A model generated the notes under the pieces. That model searched no databases, had not been told where the DNA came from, and saw nothing but the letters and a program-made list of their open reading frames with translations. Source: Mucidula mucida (lineage: Eukaryota > Basidiomycota > Agaricomycetes > Agaricales > Physalacriaceae). From it: a stretch of DNA of 64,000 bases. Positions within the stretch are counted from its first letter, which is position 1; every line of letters starts with the position of its first letter. This document shows positions 1-11,281 of the stretch, in pieces. The translations under genes and the position numbers were made by a program. The stretch spans positions 23,223 to 87,222 of the forward strand of contig JADNYV010000158.1 of assembly GCA_015501055.1 (NCBI GenBank). The letters are read 5' to 3'.

Positions 1-2
1 AC

Positions 3-599
3 CTTCTTCTCCGCGAACTGAAGACATCCGACTGCGACGCTCTGCGTACGATCTGGAACGATCCTCTGGTCCAAGCCACTGGGAGTACTACCTATTGTGC
101 TCCTCTGAGCGAACCGCGTTTCGCCGCCGCCTTCCGGAGTTCTGCAGAGACGGACACGTCTGTCCTAGTGAAGGCCGTGATGGAAACGTTAGACACGCAC
201 GAAACCATTGGTGTCATCGGATTGCGAATGCCATCAGCCAAGAACCGAGATGCAGTCGTAGAGCTGTTCATTGGAAGGAAATGGTGGGGAAAGAAGTATG
301 GCACAGAGGCGATGACGTGGTTGGTCGACCATGCTTTTCTCGAGCTTGGGATGCATCGCGTGAGTCTTCAGGTATTTGGCGAGAACGAGCGGGGCGTGAG
401 GCTGTATGAGAAATTGTGAGTCGTCCAACGTTGATGGATCATGTCGAATTAGAAACTAAAGACGAGCAGAGGCTTCAAGGTGGAAGGAACGAAAAGGATG
501 GCCAACTGGCGACATGGGCATTGGGAGGATATCATTGATATGGCGATATTAGATGAAGAGTTCGAAGCGATTCATGGAGGAGCGGGGTTGGACCCGTAG
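3..599 (+). CDS. GNAT-family N-acetyltransferase (RimJ/RimL-like), 5' partial
   Basis: Likely transfers an acetyl group from acetyl-CoA to an amine; substrate unknown. The frame is open from the left edge, so the N-terminus is missing. Exon 1 runs to 415, the intron is 416-469 (GTGAGT...GCAG), and exon 2 runs 470-599 and stops at TAG 597-599. The core shows an ELFIGRKWWGKKYGTEA stretch, matching the acetyl-CoA-binding motif A loop, followed by HRVSLQVFGEN and, across the splice, YEKLGFKVEGTKR, the classic C-terminal GNAT strand. About 180 residues are visible, close to full length for Acetyltransf_3 proteins. The splice joins the family signature exactly, which supports the model. The family call is firm, the substrate is not. 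Confidence 0.85.
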
Positions 600-2090
600 A
601 TTATGCAACAACTCGAAGTTCCAGTTCGCCGGTTGTAGGATAGAGATGCTGAAAGCATACCTCAAGTGTACGGCTGTAGAGATAGAAGTGGTAGCAGGGT
701 CCAAAGGGGTCAAGTCGCCTCGTGGTGGTTCCACTGCCCGCAGATACAGGGCGAAGCATTTCCTGATGTCTAGTAATCTGCTGGCCCGGCTTTGGTCTGA
801 AGTCGTCGGCTTATCCTGGCTTTTCAAAGCTCTGGCTTCGCCATCTCCCAAGCCACGCCAGAGCCGTAACTCATGGCCTGAGCCGTGGCTTAGGGCGGGA
901 TGAGGCGGGTACAAGCGCGTGCCCAGATTTCGTTGTCTCGAGGGGTATATAATGTGTCTGACATCTACCTCCAAACAAAGGATCATAGCACAGTTCAACG
1001 TTCGTGTAGGCTTGAACCTCCTGTATCAGATATCGGACCTGACGAAGTTGACAGGACCGACCGTCCTAGCGCTACGGATGCGGATAGAAATTAAGATTGG
1101 CGTGAAGAGTCAGCATGAGTCAGTAAAAAGGTATGTGAGTTCTGTGTATAAGTACCTCAACATTCACATTTCCTTCCCAATAGGACACTTCACCACTCCT
1201 GAAGGCCTATCCGCTTGACACTACAATATCAATTCCGTAACACTAAAATAAGGCCACAGGGCACGTAAAGATCCGAACACCGCCCGAAACATCCCGCAGA
1301 CAGTCCCCTAAGGGCCCCGGCACAGGCCCACAGCCTCAGCCCACCATACCCACCATTTCAGTGACACACAGACACCTCAAGTAGCTGCTGGCTCACACAA
1401 TGCACCTCTCATGGCCAGAACGCACCCAGCCCTCCTGAAGGGCATTCCCGGCAGACCAGCAGACCAGGACTAGTACACGCTGTACGAGCAGTTGAGGTCC
1501 GAACACATATACACACAATCTTGAAGACCGACGGACAGCCCTTGCTACACAAGCAGCCAAGGTCCAAATGTTGCCCTCGCTACACAAGCAGCTGAGGTCC
1601 AGAAACAGATTGCCCTAGGACCATAACCATTGCCCCCGCCCCATGTAGGGAACGAGGTCCATAACAGTGTCTATCTGTGTTTCTCTGCGCGCACGATGAT
1701 GGCATGATGGCCTATTCCAAGGTCGACCTGGATGCAGGAATCAAAGGAAGGTGGCTGCCGCATTCGATGCTGTGAATATTCAATAGGCTTCCTTTGCTGG
1801 AAAGTCATTCATCGGGCAAGACACAATCGACCATCGATCCGAACAGGCAGAAGTCTAAGCACCGCGATGTCGCTCTGACTGGTACGTGTGACGGGTTCGA
1901 TGAACACCACAATGCGATTGACAGTACATTGTCGAGCTCCTGACCTCGCCTCTTACCTAATCCTCCTTAGAACCCTTTCACAGATTGGGTGGTCAAAGAT
2001 ATATTTATCATTGTCATACTGAGCGTGAGAGTTATGCCATGTGGCACTTTTAATTGACGGCCCGGGCCACTCCCAACTCATATTCCCACC
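600..2090. other. Intergenic stretch with a small degenerate tandem repeat
   Basis: No coding segment was recognised. From about 1475 to 1670 a degenerate unit of about 35 bp recurs: versions of 'CACAAGCAGCTGAGGTCC' occur near 1480, 1545 and 1580, with a weaker copy near 1650. The final 120 bp upstream of the gene at 2091 are its likely promoter; a TATATTTAT string lies near 2000. Confidence 0.5.
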
Positions 2091-3165
2091 ATGTCGAAAG
2101 CTCGTCCTTCGAAAAAAGCGCGTTCAAAGAGGGAAATAGACCTCTCGCTCACGCCCCCCGGGATCGGAAAATGTCTCTTTCCTGATCTTCCAACTGAACT
2201 CATTCTTCTCATCATCTCGGAATCGTCTTCTGACGAATTAGATCGTCATGATACCTTGTTTGCCCTCTCACGGACGTCCAGAAACCTCAGGAATGTCACC
2301 ATCAACATGACTTGGTCTGTGTTTGAGGTGGTTCGCTCCCATCATCCCGGAGGTGGGCCATATTTCGCTACATTTCTAGAATCATTTTCTGATGCCTGGA
2401 CAAGACTGGTCAAAGGGGCTAGCGGACGACCTGGAGCACAAGAGCAACGTTCTTGCTCAATTAACACACCTACATCCTCTTGTGCAGTGCGTTGATATTT
2501 CTTAAACGACGACTGTCTTGAAGATTTACGCGACAGTTAGCACAGTTCGAGTAATTTTGACACGTCGCCGCAGCGAACAAGTCATCCCTGCCTTCGCCGC
2601 CTGCCTGGACAAACTCACGAGCGTCAACACGCTCATCATCGCTAAATCGCACACTTTAATGACCACGAATCTGAAGGAAGGCTTCGACGGTTACACATTC
2701 CGCCATATTCGTGAAATTGAGCTCCCCACCCGGGCTCACAACGTCTTGCGGTGTTGCCCAGAGGTACGCATCGTGATCGCCAATGACACTGAACCAAGGA
2801 ATACGAAATCGTCCAAGCTGATCTCGGCTATACGGGCAATGTGCCCTCACGTCGAAGAGGTTAGCCGTTTCGAATTGGATCTACAGCAACTGAAAAGTCA
2901 GTTCTTTCCTCCTTGTCCCGCCATATGTTAATGTCAATTTCTCTAGGCCTTTCAAAGGCGGCCCCAAATTTGCGCATCCTTGGTCGAGTCGTCTTGGATC
3001 CAGATGAATCCAAAAACGTATGTTCGACATTTCGTTTACGATCATACTCGAGTGTTGAATACAGACCAGGGTGCTGTTATGGAACAGTTGAAATCGTTCA
3101 AGCAGTTGGTGGAGTTCTGGACCTATGTTCCATTCCAAGAGGATGTTGTAAATTTTGTACCATAG
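2091..3165 (+). CDS. F-box-type protein (family 2, paralogue of the gene at 45886-47116)
   Basis: Probable substrate adaptor of an SCF ubiquitin ligase. The N-terminus is basic, then GKCLFPDLPTELILLIISE starts an F-box-like segment near residue 25-45. Exon 1 is 2091-2352, introns are 2353-2404 and 2487-2540, and a further intron lies near 2898-2946. These junctions and phases match the minus-strand paralogue, which gives strong support to the model. Shared blocks include LADDLEHKS, VILTRRR, LTSVNTL, GYTFRHIRE and AHNVL. After the KAAPNLRIL block the reading frame changes once near an A5 run at about 3013-3018. The downstream frame then reads cleanly to TAG at 3165. The C-terminus differs from the paralogue. 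The gene may be intact with a consensus error, or newly broken. Confidence 0.7.
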
Positions 3166-4463
3166 ACTTGCTCGATAGCCGTGGGTGATGCACGTTTATC
3201 GGTGCACACCATGTGGGACAACAAGAATTTGACTATCTACATTAGTGATACATTTTGAGTAGCAATTTGGATACCTAGAAGGGTAGCAACGCCGTATGAG
3301 AGCGTAAAAGGACCTCCGACTTTGAGGCCGGACGCGCTCTCCTTCTTCTAGAACACATAACTCTTGCTGTCGCAGGCAACGCGTCTGTCCACGACAAGGA
3401 CTAAAGGGAGCGCACGGTGCTAAGTTGATCAGTGGCCCACAAGAGGAACCAAGGGCAGTCCTCAAAGACAATGATGATCAATCGTGATAGAGAGGCGCCG
3501 CCGGCATCGTTCGGATATGGAGAGTGTACCACTTTGGGTCAGGATTGTGTTTTAAAGATGCCACAGATGGGCTGAATGCCAATGATAGCTTGAACTGGAT
3601 AGTAGACACAAAAAAGATGGCGATGGGAAAGGATATCCAAATGAGTGGAACCTCAAGACCGCCCATTCTGGGTCAAGGTGGGAACAATAAACATCCGCCT
3701 GGGAGAAGCTAGCGCAAATTCGCACGCAAACACCCTACTCGATTTTAGATAGAAACATAAAGCCAAGTCCCTGTACCGTGTCTGTGGAATCAAGTACGTC
3801 TTGTCGGCACCGGCAATGTCATTTTCCCAAGCCGGCCCTAAATTGCCATTCACGCCCACGATGAATTCTGCCCTCAATGTTTGCTCATGGCGGACGCAAT
3901 TATATTGCCCTGGACGCAAGCACCCGACGACCGCGCTACAGCCAAGAAGCCATAGTCACTATACAATTCTCACAGTGGACGGTGTTCCTAGCTGTTCCTT
4001 GTACAACAAGTTTCGATTTCCCCTTCAAGTACGGTCGCCGCGCGTGTGTGGGAACCTCAGCCTGATGATGAGAACATTCAACAACCTGTACGTGTAGTGC
4101 TACATGCGTGAACTGCTGCTGTTCCGCAGTGGTAGTTCGTTTGCACTGTGAACGGTATATTTTTGGTCTGCTATACTTCGGTGCCGGGGCTTGACGCTTT
4201 TCACAGATCTTGAGCAATAAATGATGTACTTGCCAGAACGCGCGTCGCGACTTGCGGTCGGAGTAGCCATCTTTTCTCAAAACACGTCAGACAAGGTGAG
4301 AGAACCCGGTCACCGTCAATCTATTGGTATCTCACGCATATCGTTCAAGCAGGTGCCTTGCAGAGCTTGGCATTATCGCGCTTAATTGGCTCTCGCCGTT
4401 CTCCACCGTGCTGGCGATATAAAAGCCTCATCGCACCCATGAAGGAAGCATCGCCTCTCCAAG
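3166..4463. other. Intergenic region upstream of the laccase
   Basis: Short ORFs on both strands show no family resemblance or conserved splice structure, so I see no gene here. The last ~130 bp before 4464 contain GATATAAAAGCC at about 4414, a plausible TATA box for the laccase, about 50 bp upstream of its ATG. Confidence 0.5.
4416..4422 (+). promoter_or_regulatory. Putative TATA box of the laccase gene
   Basis: A TATAAAA-type string lies about 45 bp 5' of the laccase ATG, a usual spacing for highly expressed secreted enzymes of basidiomycetes once a short leader is allowed for. Position and motif are seen; function is inferred. Confidence 0.45.
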
Positions 4464-7034
4464 ATGCGGTTCTCCTGCCAATGCATGTTGGCTCTGGCGT
4501 CCTTGATTCCTCTCGCGGCTGCGAAGGTGGCTCGATTTGACATGCCCATCGTCAATACGGTTATTGCCCCGGACGGCTTTTCGCGCTCGTAAGTTGCGTC
4601 TTTTACCAAACTCTATGATTGCTGAAGGCAGGATAGCGCGATTACACCAGGAGGGACTTTCCCGGGTACTCTGATTACTGCTCAGAAAGGCGACTCCGTC
4701 GAGATCGTCACGCACAATAGACTATCCGATACAAAGATGAGACGTAGCTATTCTATAGTAAGTCTTTGCTCGCTGATGACACTTGTGACTCTGAACATAT
4801 GCCCTCCAGCATTGGCATGGATTCTTTCAAGCGAGAACGTCTGGTATGGATGGGCCTGCGTGAGTATCCTCCCTCCGTTCGATCTTCGGCTGATATTGGT
4901 GTATAGCTTTGTCAACCAGTGTCCCGTCGCTCCTGGAGACGATTTCACGTATTCATTCGACCTCGCTGACCAAATTGGGAGCTACTGGTATCACTCCCAC
5001 CTGTCGACTCAGTACTGCGATGGCTTCCGGGGCGTATTCATAGTCTATGGTCAGTATTTCCTTATCGTCGCTTGTATCGTTAAACATTGCCTTCCGTAGA
5101 TCCCAACGATCCACTAAAAGACTTATACGATGTCGACGATGGTAAGTCTGTTTTGGACGTGGTGTCGATATACAGGCCGTTGACCTGCTTGGCAGAAAGT
5201 ACTATTATTACACTCGCCGATTGGTATCACGTCTTTGCCCCAGACGGCCAGAATGACTTCTTCAAGACGGGTTCGGTTCCGTGAGTACTGATCTTTTCCC
5301 AAGCACATCAAACGCTTAATGTTCACCATTCACAGGGTTCCTGATTCTGGTAGATGACATCTCTATTCATTCTATTGACGGTCTCTGACGTTTTCGCAGG
5401 CTTGATCAACGGACGTGGCGCTATGTCGGAGGGGTAAGCATCTATGTTCTATCTACGAGCATGCTCCTGATGGATGTTGATAGCCGTTGGTCGATTATGC
5501 GGTTATCAATGTCGTCCCGGGGAAACGCTACAGGTGGATATCGTTTTTATCCTATCGCTTTGTCTTCTAACTTTTGTAAGGTTCCGCCTTGTTTCGATCG
5601 CATGTCGCCTTTCTTTACGTTCTCCATCGATAACCATCTCATGGATGCCATGGAGTTGGATGGCGTTGAGCACGATCCGGTTACGGTCGAGAACGTTGAT
5701 GTATATGCTGGTTCGTTGACTGATATCAAACCCCGATGCATCTGTATTGATACGTTCACAGCGCAACGTGTCTCCGTTATTGTCAAAGCAGATCAACCCG
5801 TTGGAAACTATTGGATGCGCGCTCCGTACGTGTCTCTTCCTCGAACCTTCTGTATCGCTGATGACTGAATGCAGTCTCACAGGCGGTAGCCCTGCCCGAA
5901 ACCCTAATCGTTGTCCTTTCGGCGTTGCCTGTGCAGCACGATACTAATGGATTCTAGTCGATCCTAATCTCACACGCGCCATCCTTCGATATGCTGGCGC
6001 ACCCAAAGTAGAGCCCACAACGGAGAGAACTGCAGGCGTCAAGTTGGATGATGGACTGATGCATGTGAGGCGTCTCTTTCTCATCGGTACGCCTATACCT
6101 GACTTTTCATTCCACAGCCTATCGCATCAGAGGGCCCAGGCAAAGTACGTCTGCCTTCTCTGTATCTGGTCGTCGTATATTCATGTGATTGTATAGCTCG
6201 GAAGTGGGGTGGCTGATGTGCATTATGTGTTGAACATTGCTCAGGTGTGTTCTGTCCGACATATCAGGAATTGGAGTCTGCTTGCTCACTTTCCCCCCAG
6301 CCGAATCCACCGTTCTTTGACATCAACGGCATTTCATACCTCTCACCTCCAGTTCCCGTGTTGTTGCAGATTCTGAGTGGCGCGTTCCAGCCCCAGGATT
6401 TCTTACCATCTGTACGTGAAGTTCATTGGTCGATTCTGATTTCAGCTGACAATATCTCAGGAACAAGTGAGTGCGCTAGAGCGAGAATCTTCGGAGCGTG
6501 TCTGATGTTTCCAGGTGTTCCTACTCCCGCCAAACAAGACGATCGATATATCTATTCCGGGTACGGGTGCTCATCCGTTCCATCGTGAGTTTTCCATACC
6601 CTTTGACTCAGCTCTCCCTTGACCTCTTATTAAAAGTGCATGGTCATAACTTCGATGTAATCCGGCAGTCGAATACTGAAGAATTTAACTTCGTCAACCC
6701 GGCTCGTAGGGATGTAGTACCGAGTACGCATATAAGACGCGTCCCCATTTCCGACTAATCTCTGTCCTAGTTAATGGTGGTAACACCACCTTCCGATTTT
6801 TCACTGACAACCCGGGCGCGTGGTTCTTGCATTGGTATGTCTATAAATCTGATGCTGTTGCTGATACTTAATCACGACTGTAGCCACATCGACTGGCATC
6901 TGGAAGCAGGGCTTGCCATTGCTTTTGCTGAAGCGCCTGCTGACAACATCGCGGGTCCGCATGCGCAGATTTCACCTCAGGAGTGGAAGGGTCTGTGCCC
7001 AAAGTACTGGTCGTTGCCACCACAAGAGCAGTAG
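4464..7034 (+). CDS. Laccase (secreted multicopper oxidase) with two apparent frame breaks
   Basis: Benzenediol:oxygen oxidoreductase: oxidises phenols at a type 1 copper and reduces O2 to water at a trinuclear copper cluster, typically outside the cell in lignin or phenol turnover. ATG 4464 opens a signal peptide (MRFSCQCMLALASLIPLAAA). More than ten short introns can be placed. All four copper ligand blocks are visible: HWHG (~4810), YWYHSH (~4986), HPFHVHGH (~6575-6650, split by an intron) and HCHIDWHLEAGL (~6830-6910). The protein ends at TAG 7032-7034 and is about 520 residues, the usual length. Two single-base frame changes interrupt otherwise normal exons: near 5419 (after LINGRG) and near 5606 (after LVSIAC). 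Both look like one missing base. The gene is therefore either a very recent pseudogene or carries consensus errors. Family assignment is firm. Confidence 0.88.
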
Positions 7035-7254
7035 ACTTCTCCTCTCCTACTTCAATTTATCTATTATGTATGCGTCATGTAAAGCTACTATGACAAATAC
7101 TTCTGATTTTCATACCCTGTATTTACGAACAACCTTCGGATCAGTCAGTATCGTGTTCGGTTTAATGAACGCGTTCACGACGCGTCGCCGCGATCACGCG
7201 ATCGTTTATTTATCATTATTGATTTCTCTGAGCCATTTTCCACCTTGACCACCT

Positions 7255-8524
7255 ACCACCATCACGACAACGGAGCGCAAACGAAGAGGACCCGGCCTGC
7301 TCATGCCACGCAGTTGCTGCAGATATCTCTCGACAACGCCTGCTGCGAATGCAGCCAGATGGTACAGAACGCCTTCCTGTCTATATATGCTAGTCGAGGT
7401 GCGTTTTTTTTCGAAATCCGACCGATATGCTCCAGGCTTCCTCTAATCGCACTCTCTGGACCTGCTGCACCTGTCTTGTGTCAATACCGCCCTTCGCGAC
7501 CTCATCGTGAGCAAATCCTACGAAGCGATCTGGAGTATTATCGCGAAGAACGTGCCCAACATGTCAGGACGCCTTCTCCGGTATGCCAGCACCCGCCTGG
7601 CATGCTATTACCCTCGTCCAGAAATGCTCTGTATGTCGACAATATGCTACTCAGTGCCATACTTCGAAGCTCCTCCCACAGGTCTGCTTCGATAAGACGG
7701 TCGTGCAGTTGGGTTCCCTGCGTTATCGCATATGTTCGTTCTGCGCAAATATTCAGTGAGTTATGATCGTTCCGACTGCCTCTCGGACTTCGCTCAGATC
7801 GTATAGCATGTGCCTGGATGGTTCAATACGTGGCGGGATGATATATGCTCGGTCGGCTGCTGAAAGTCCCAGCTCCAATGCAATCATAGTCGAACTCAAC
7901 ACCGGACGACACCGTCCAGCGATTACGACTAGTCGCGAATGGCCTTTGCGGGAAGTGCAGCGACTATCCTCAGTGCGAATCAGACCTGTGATTTTGGGGC
8001 GGGACTAGTACGGATGTCGTACCCGTATTTCACCCCGACTACCTGGCGTGCGCATACGTACGATTTATCTCCCGCTATGAGGATCTATCACACGATTTGG
8101 ACGACGGCGTTTTGTCGCTTGGAAATGTCCTGATTCGGATTCCAGTTAACCATAGGTCATACGAAATGGTTCGCTTCATCCAGATGGTCATTCACCTGGT
8201 GATACGCCTGATCAGCTTCACTCCGTTGACCCTAAATGTGGCGCAGAAAGTCTCTTCGGATGTCGTATGGCCTCACATGGTGTGTTTGACATTTTCCTTT
8301 TGGAGAATCTTTTGCTTATATATGTTTTGCGAGGTCCAACGTTGCGCGGAAGCGCCTTTGTCAACCGAACGACTGGTCAAGAGTACATTCTTTATGGTCA
8401 TGCGCATCCCGACCGATATACCGAATGGATGGAAACTTGCGGAGACGGTCTGTCAAGCACGAGTGTCTGCACTGTTGTAATCTTCCGACGGAGAATATAC
8501 TCAACAGGTATCATCGGGCCCTAA
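7255..8524 (+). pseudogene. Decayed copy of the zinc-motif F-box family (family 1)
   Basis: Recognisable only by comparison with the intact gene at 13945. The leader CTTGACCACCTACCACCA at ~7242 matches CTTGACCACCGACCACCA at ~13903, but the aligned ATG is absent. The segments LDLLHLSCVNTALRDL and SKSYEAIW (7456-7530), PAPAWHAITLVQKC (7583-7625) and CFDKTVVQL...RICSFCANIQ (7685-7755) align in order with the intact copy's F-box, PAW segment and Cys motif. They lie in different frames, with at least two frame changes, and the 3' half (8000-8524) has no clear counterpart. A real gene of another kind could begin inside the 3' part; I cannot support one. Confidence 0.5.
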
Positions 8525-9285
8525 GTGTGCGTGATACCCAGTACAATACACGGATAGATGCTCATTTGTTTGCTTTCTTCAGACATGAAATCAATCAACC
8601 TGTTGAGTCCGTTAGTTTCCAACGGAAGGAGCCGACCACGAGTAATGCAGAGTTCGTTCAAGAAGCGGGGTGTCATCTGCGGTCATCGTCGCAGACCATC
8701 CTCTTCAGTAGGCTTTGCTACTGAATCTGAAGTTCAATCTCTGACGTACGGTAAAGGATAATCAACATGCATAATTGAAGATCTGTGGCGCATTTCGTTA
8801 AAGATGCTAACAGCATCGCAGTTAATTTCACGAAGCAACACTTGACTGGAAGAGGTTCGCCGGAATGACTCGACGCTTTAAAAAATTTCCTTTGCCATTG
8901 GGCTAAGCTTGACTCACACCAGATGCATCGGCCGAAAGGGTCGTTAGCCGGCGGCACCGGCGATCAGCCACAAAGCGGCAACCCGGTTCGGGTCTCGTCA
9001 TCTGACCGCCCAGCCCAGGCAGTGACTTGCTTCTGACTCTCATCTCCTACCACCTTTCAGCGTGCGCAAGGCGACCAGCGGGAGAGAGCCAGGTTTGATT
9101 ATACCCCGCCTAGTCTCCTGCCATTCTGACTGTTTGTCCGGCTAGACGTAGCCAAAAAAACGAGAGAAAAACTAAGAGGAAGCGGGATTTACGGCCGACT
9201 TCATTTCTAGGGACGACTTCGGCGAGAAAGCAAGGGAAGAACAGAGAGAGAAAGAGGACAGAAAACGTATAGCATCCAAGTTTGC
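8525..9285. other. Intergenic region before the kinase gene
   Basis: No gene recognised. The stretch 9140-9280 is purine-rich (GAGAGAAA-type runs), which fits a 5' leader or promoter of the kinase gene that starts at 9286. Confidence 0.4.
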
Positions 9286-11281
9286 ATGCCCGTCTCCTCA
9301 CATTGGATTAGGTCCTCCAGTGCCAGTACGGATACAACCTTTATACCCGGAAAGACTGATAGGGACGGAGGCGGAGATGGAGGTCGGCACCGCGCGCGAC
9401 CGCGGCTCGTAATAGGTGGAGGTACGCTGTTCACTCTGACGGGGTTCTAATGCTTATATAGTTTTCAGCGGCTGTCACGGAAGCGAATCCCGCCACACTA
9501 GACGGTTCCTTAACGGCTGCCTCCTCCGCCTCCTGTACGCTGGAGGACGAGCAATTGCTGTCGGCAGCGCTTTCGAAGGATGGCGACCATGTAGATGGCC
9601 ACCTCAAGTCAGCCTCATGTCCTGGGTTGTGGAACCATCTACGGCCTTGTCCCCTGCAGCCATGTTTCTCAGCGCATTCGGTTCTATGCCATCTATCGAG
9701 GGTCTTCCTAGCACGTCTGATACACTGTTTTCTCCGCCATCCTTTTTCCCATCCCCGATCGCCACTCTTGACAGTGTCGCGCAGCCTGCAAACGAACCCG
9801 GTGAAGGCTCCACGGTGTGCGGATATACCCTTGGCTCTGTTGTCGGATATGGCGCGACGGCAACGATCCGAAAAGGTCACAGAGACAACGCGGTTGTGGC
9901 CGTGAAACTTGTTCCCCTTCGTGTTGATCACCCGACGCGCAGCCAGTCATTATTCGTAAAATCGCCGCCTTCCTCCCGCCCTACACTCAAGCGCCTGCAA
10001 AAAGAGGAGGACATATGGCGGTCCTTATGCCACGAACATGTGTTGCCTCTTTTTTCTAGTACATGGATAAACGAGTCCTGGTGGATAGCCGTGACGCTAT
10101 GGTGTCCAGCAGGAACTCTGTTGGATTATGTCGTGCGCGGGAGAAGGAAATCTCAGAGTACCCTCGGCTCTTCCGTCAGCTCACTTCTGCGGTAGTGTAC
10201 CTCCATGAGGTAGCTCACGTCGTTCACCGGGATTTGAAACTCGAAAATGTGATGGTGGACGAGGAGGGCGGTGTCAGGGTGGGTGATTGGGGTATGGCCC
10301 GACGCCTGTCTGACGACCCCACTGATGATGAGGACGAGGACCAGGAAAAGGAAGACCTGAAGTTGGGATACATCGCGCACTCTCGATGTCTCAGCCTGCG
10401 CACCATCCGCGCCTGGGTCTGGCTGGTGTTCGCCACCGCAACTCTACGACTGCTGCTACGCACAAGCCAGATAAGAAGGGCCATTTTGCTCCAGGCAGCG
10501 TGCCGTATGCTGCGCCCGAGCTGTTTCAGCCTATCCACACTATTGCGACAGCAGCTGACGTCTGGGCCCTGGGTGTCATTCTCTTCGCCCTAGTGGAGGG
10601 ACGTCTGCCGTTCTGGGACGCGTTTGAGCCGCGAATGATTATCAAGATTCGACATGGTGACTGTTTTCTGTATGTCCTTTTTCTCTTGATGCTAATTGTC
10701 ATGTTTCAGGCGATATTCCAGTCCCGACTGCTCCGTGCTCGCGAGGCACGCGAAAGGTGTTGAGGGGATGTATGGAGAGGGACCTAGCGAAGCGCTGGAC
10801 AGCAAGAGATGTGGATGAATCTTCTTGGGAGGTTGGTGGAGAGGAAGAGGAGTCAACATGGCAGTGAACGAAGAGGATTATTCGCGCCATCGTTTGAGAT
10901 CGAGGAGCCGGGCAGGTAGGAGCGCCGAGCGTAGCCCCATGTTTTCGCCGCCGCTTTCAGCCTCGCGCTCGAGGAGTCGGGCTGGGAGAAGCATGGAACG
11001 CAGTGCTGTGTTTTCGCCGCCGTCGTCGGCGTCGAGGTCGCGATCGGGTGGGATATCACTTGAGCGATCCAGTTCAGGCGGATATCGCTGGAACGTGGCC
11101 GGTGTCGCGGGCGTGGTGGGGAATGGAGTCGTAGTGCAGTCCGAGCGTCTTGCCTACCACACCTGTGGATTCGCGAATTGACTTGGAACGAGTGGTCGAG
11201 GGATGGGAGGAGAGCGCAGAGGGTGCAGACAAGTTTGTCGAGGTGAGTGTGCACCCGGTTGGTGATGTCGTTAAGACATGA
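9286..11281 (+). CDS. Serine/threonine protein kinase with DWG in place of DFG; several frame breaks
   Basis: Transfers phosphate from ATP to protein Ser/Thr. Proposed exon 1 is 9286-9421 and intron 1 is 9422-9468; the catalytic domain follows. Kinase landmarks in order: [11 protein letters not shown] (Gly loop, ~9850), VVAVKLV (ATP-binding Lys, ~9897), HRDLKLEN (catalytic loop, ~10225), VGDWGMAR (metal-binding DFG position, here DWG), GSVPYAAPE (APE, ~10500), [19 protein letters not shown] and LAKRWTARD. An intron at about 10657-10709 precedes the last part of the domain. A C-terminal Ser/Arg-rich tail repeats [11 protein letters not shown] and ends at TGA 11279-11281. The frame steps back by one at about 9610, 10150, 10385 and 10858, and changes again near 11120. 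Every segment looks under protein constraint, so either the gene died recently or the consensus lacks bases. Subfamily uncertain, perhaps CAMK-like. Confidence 0.75.

Noticed and set aside
7035..8760. Second laccase or laccase fragment downstream of the laccase gene
   Set aside because: No copper-ligand block was found; the segments align instead with the F-box family 1 gene.
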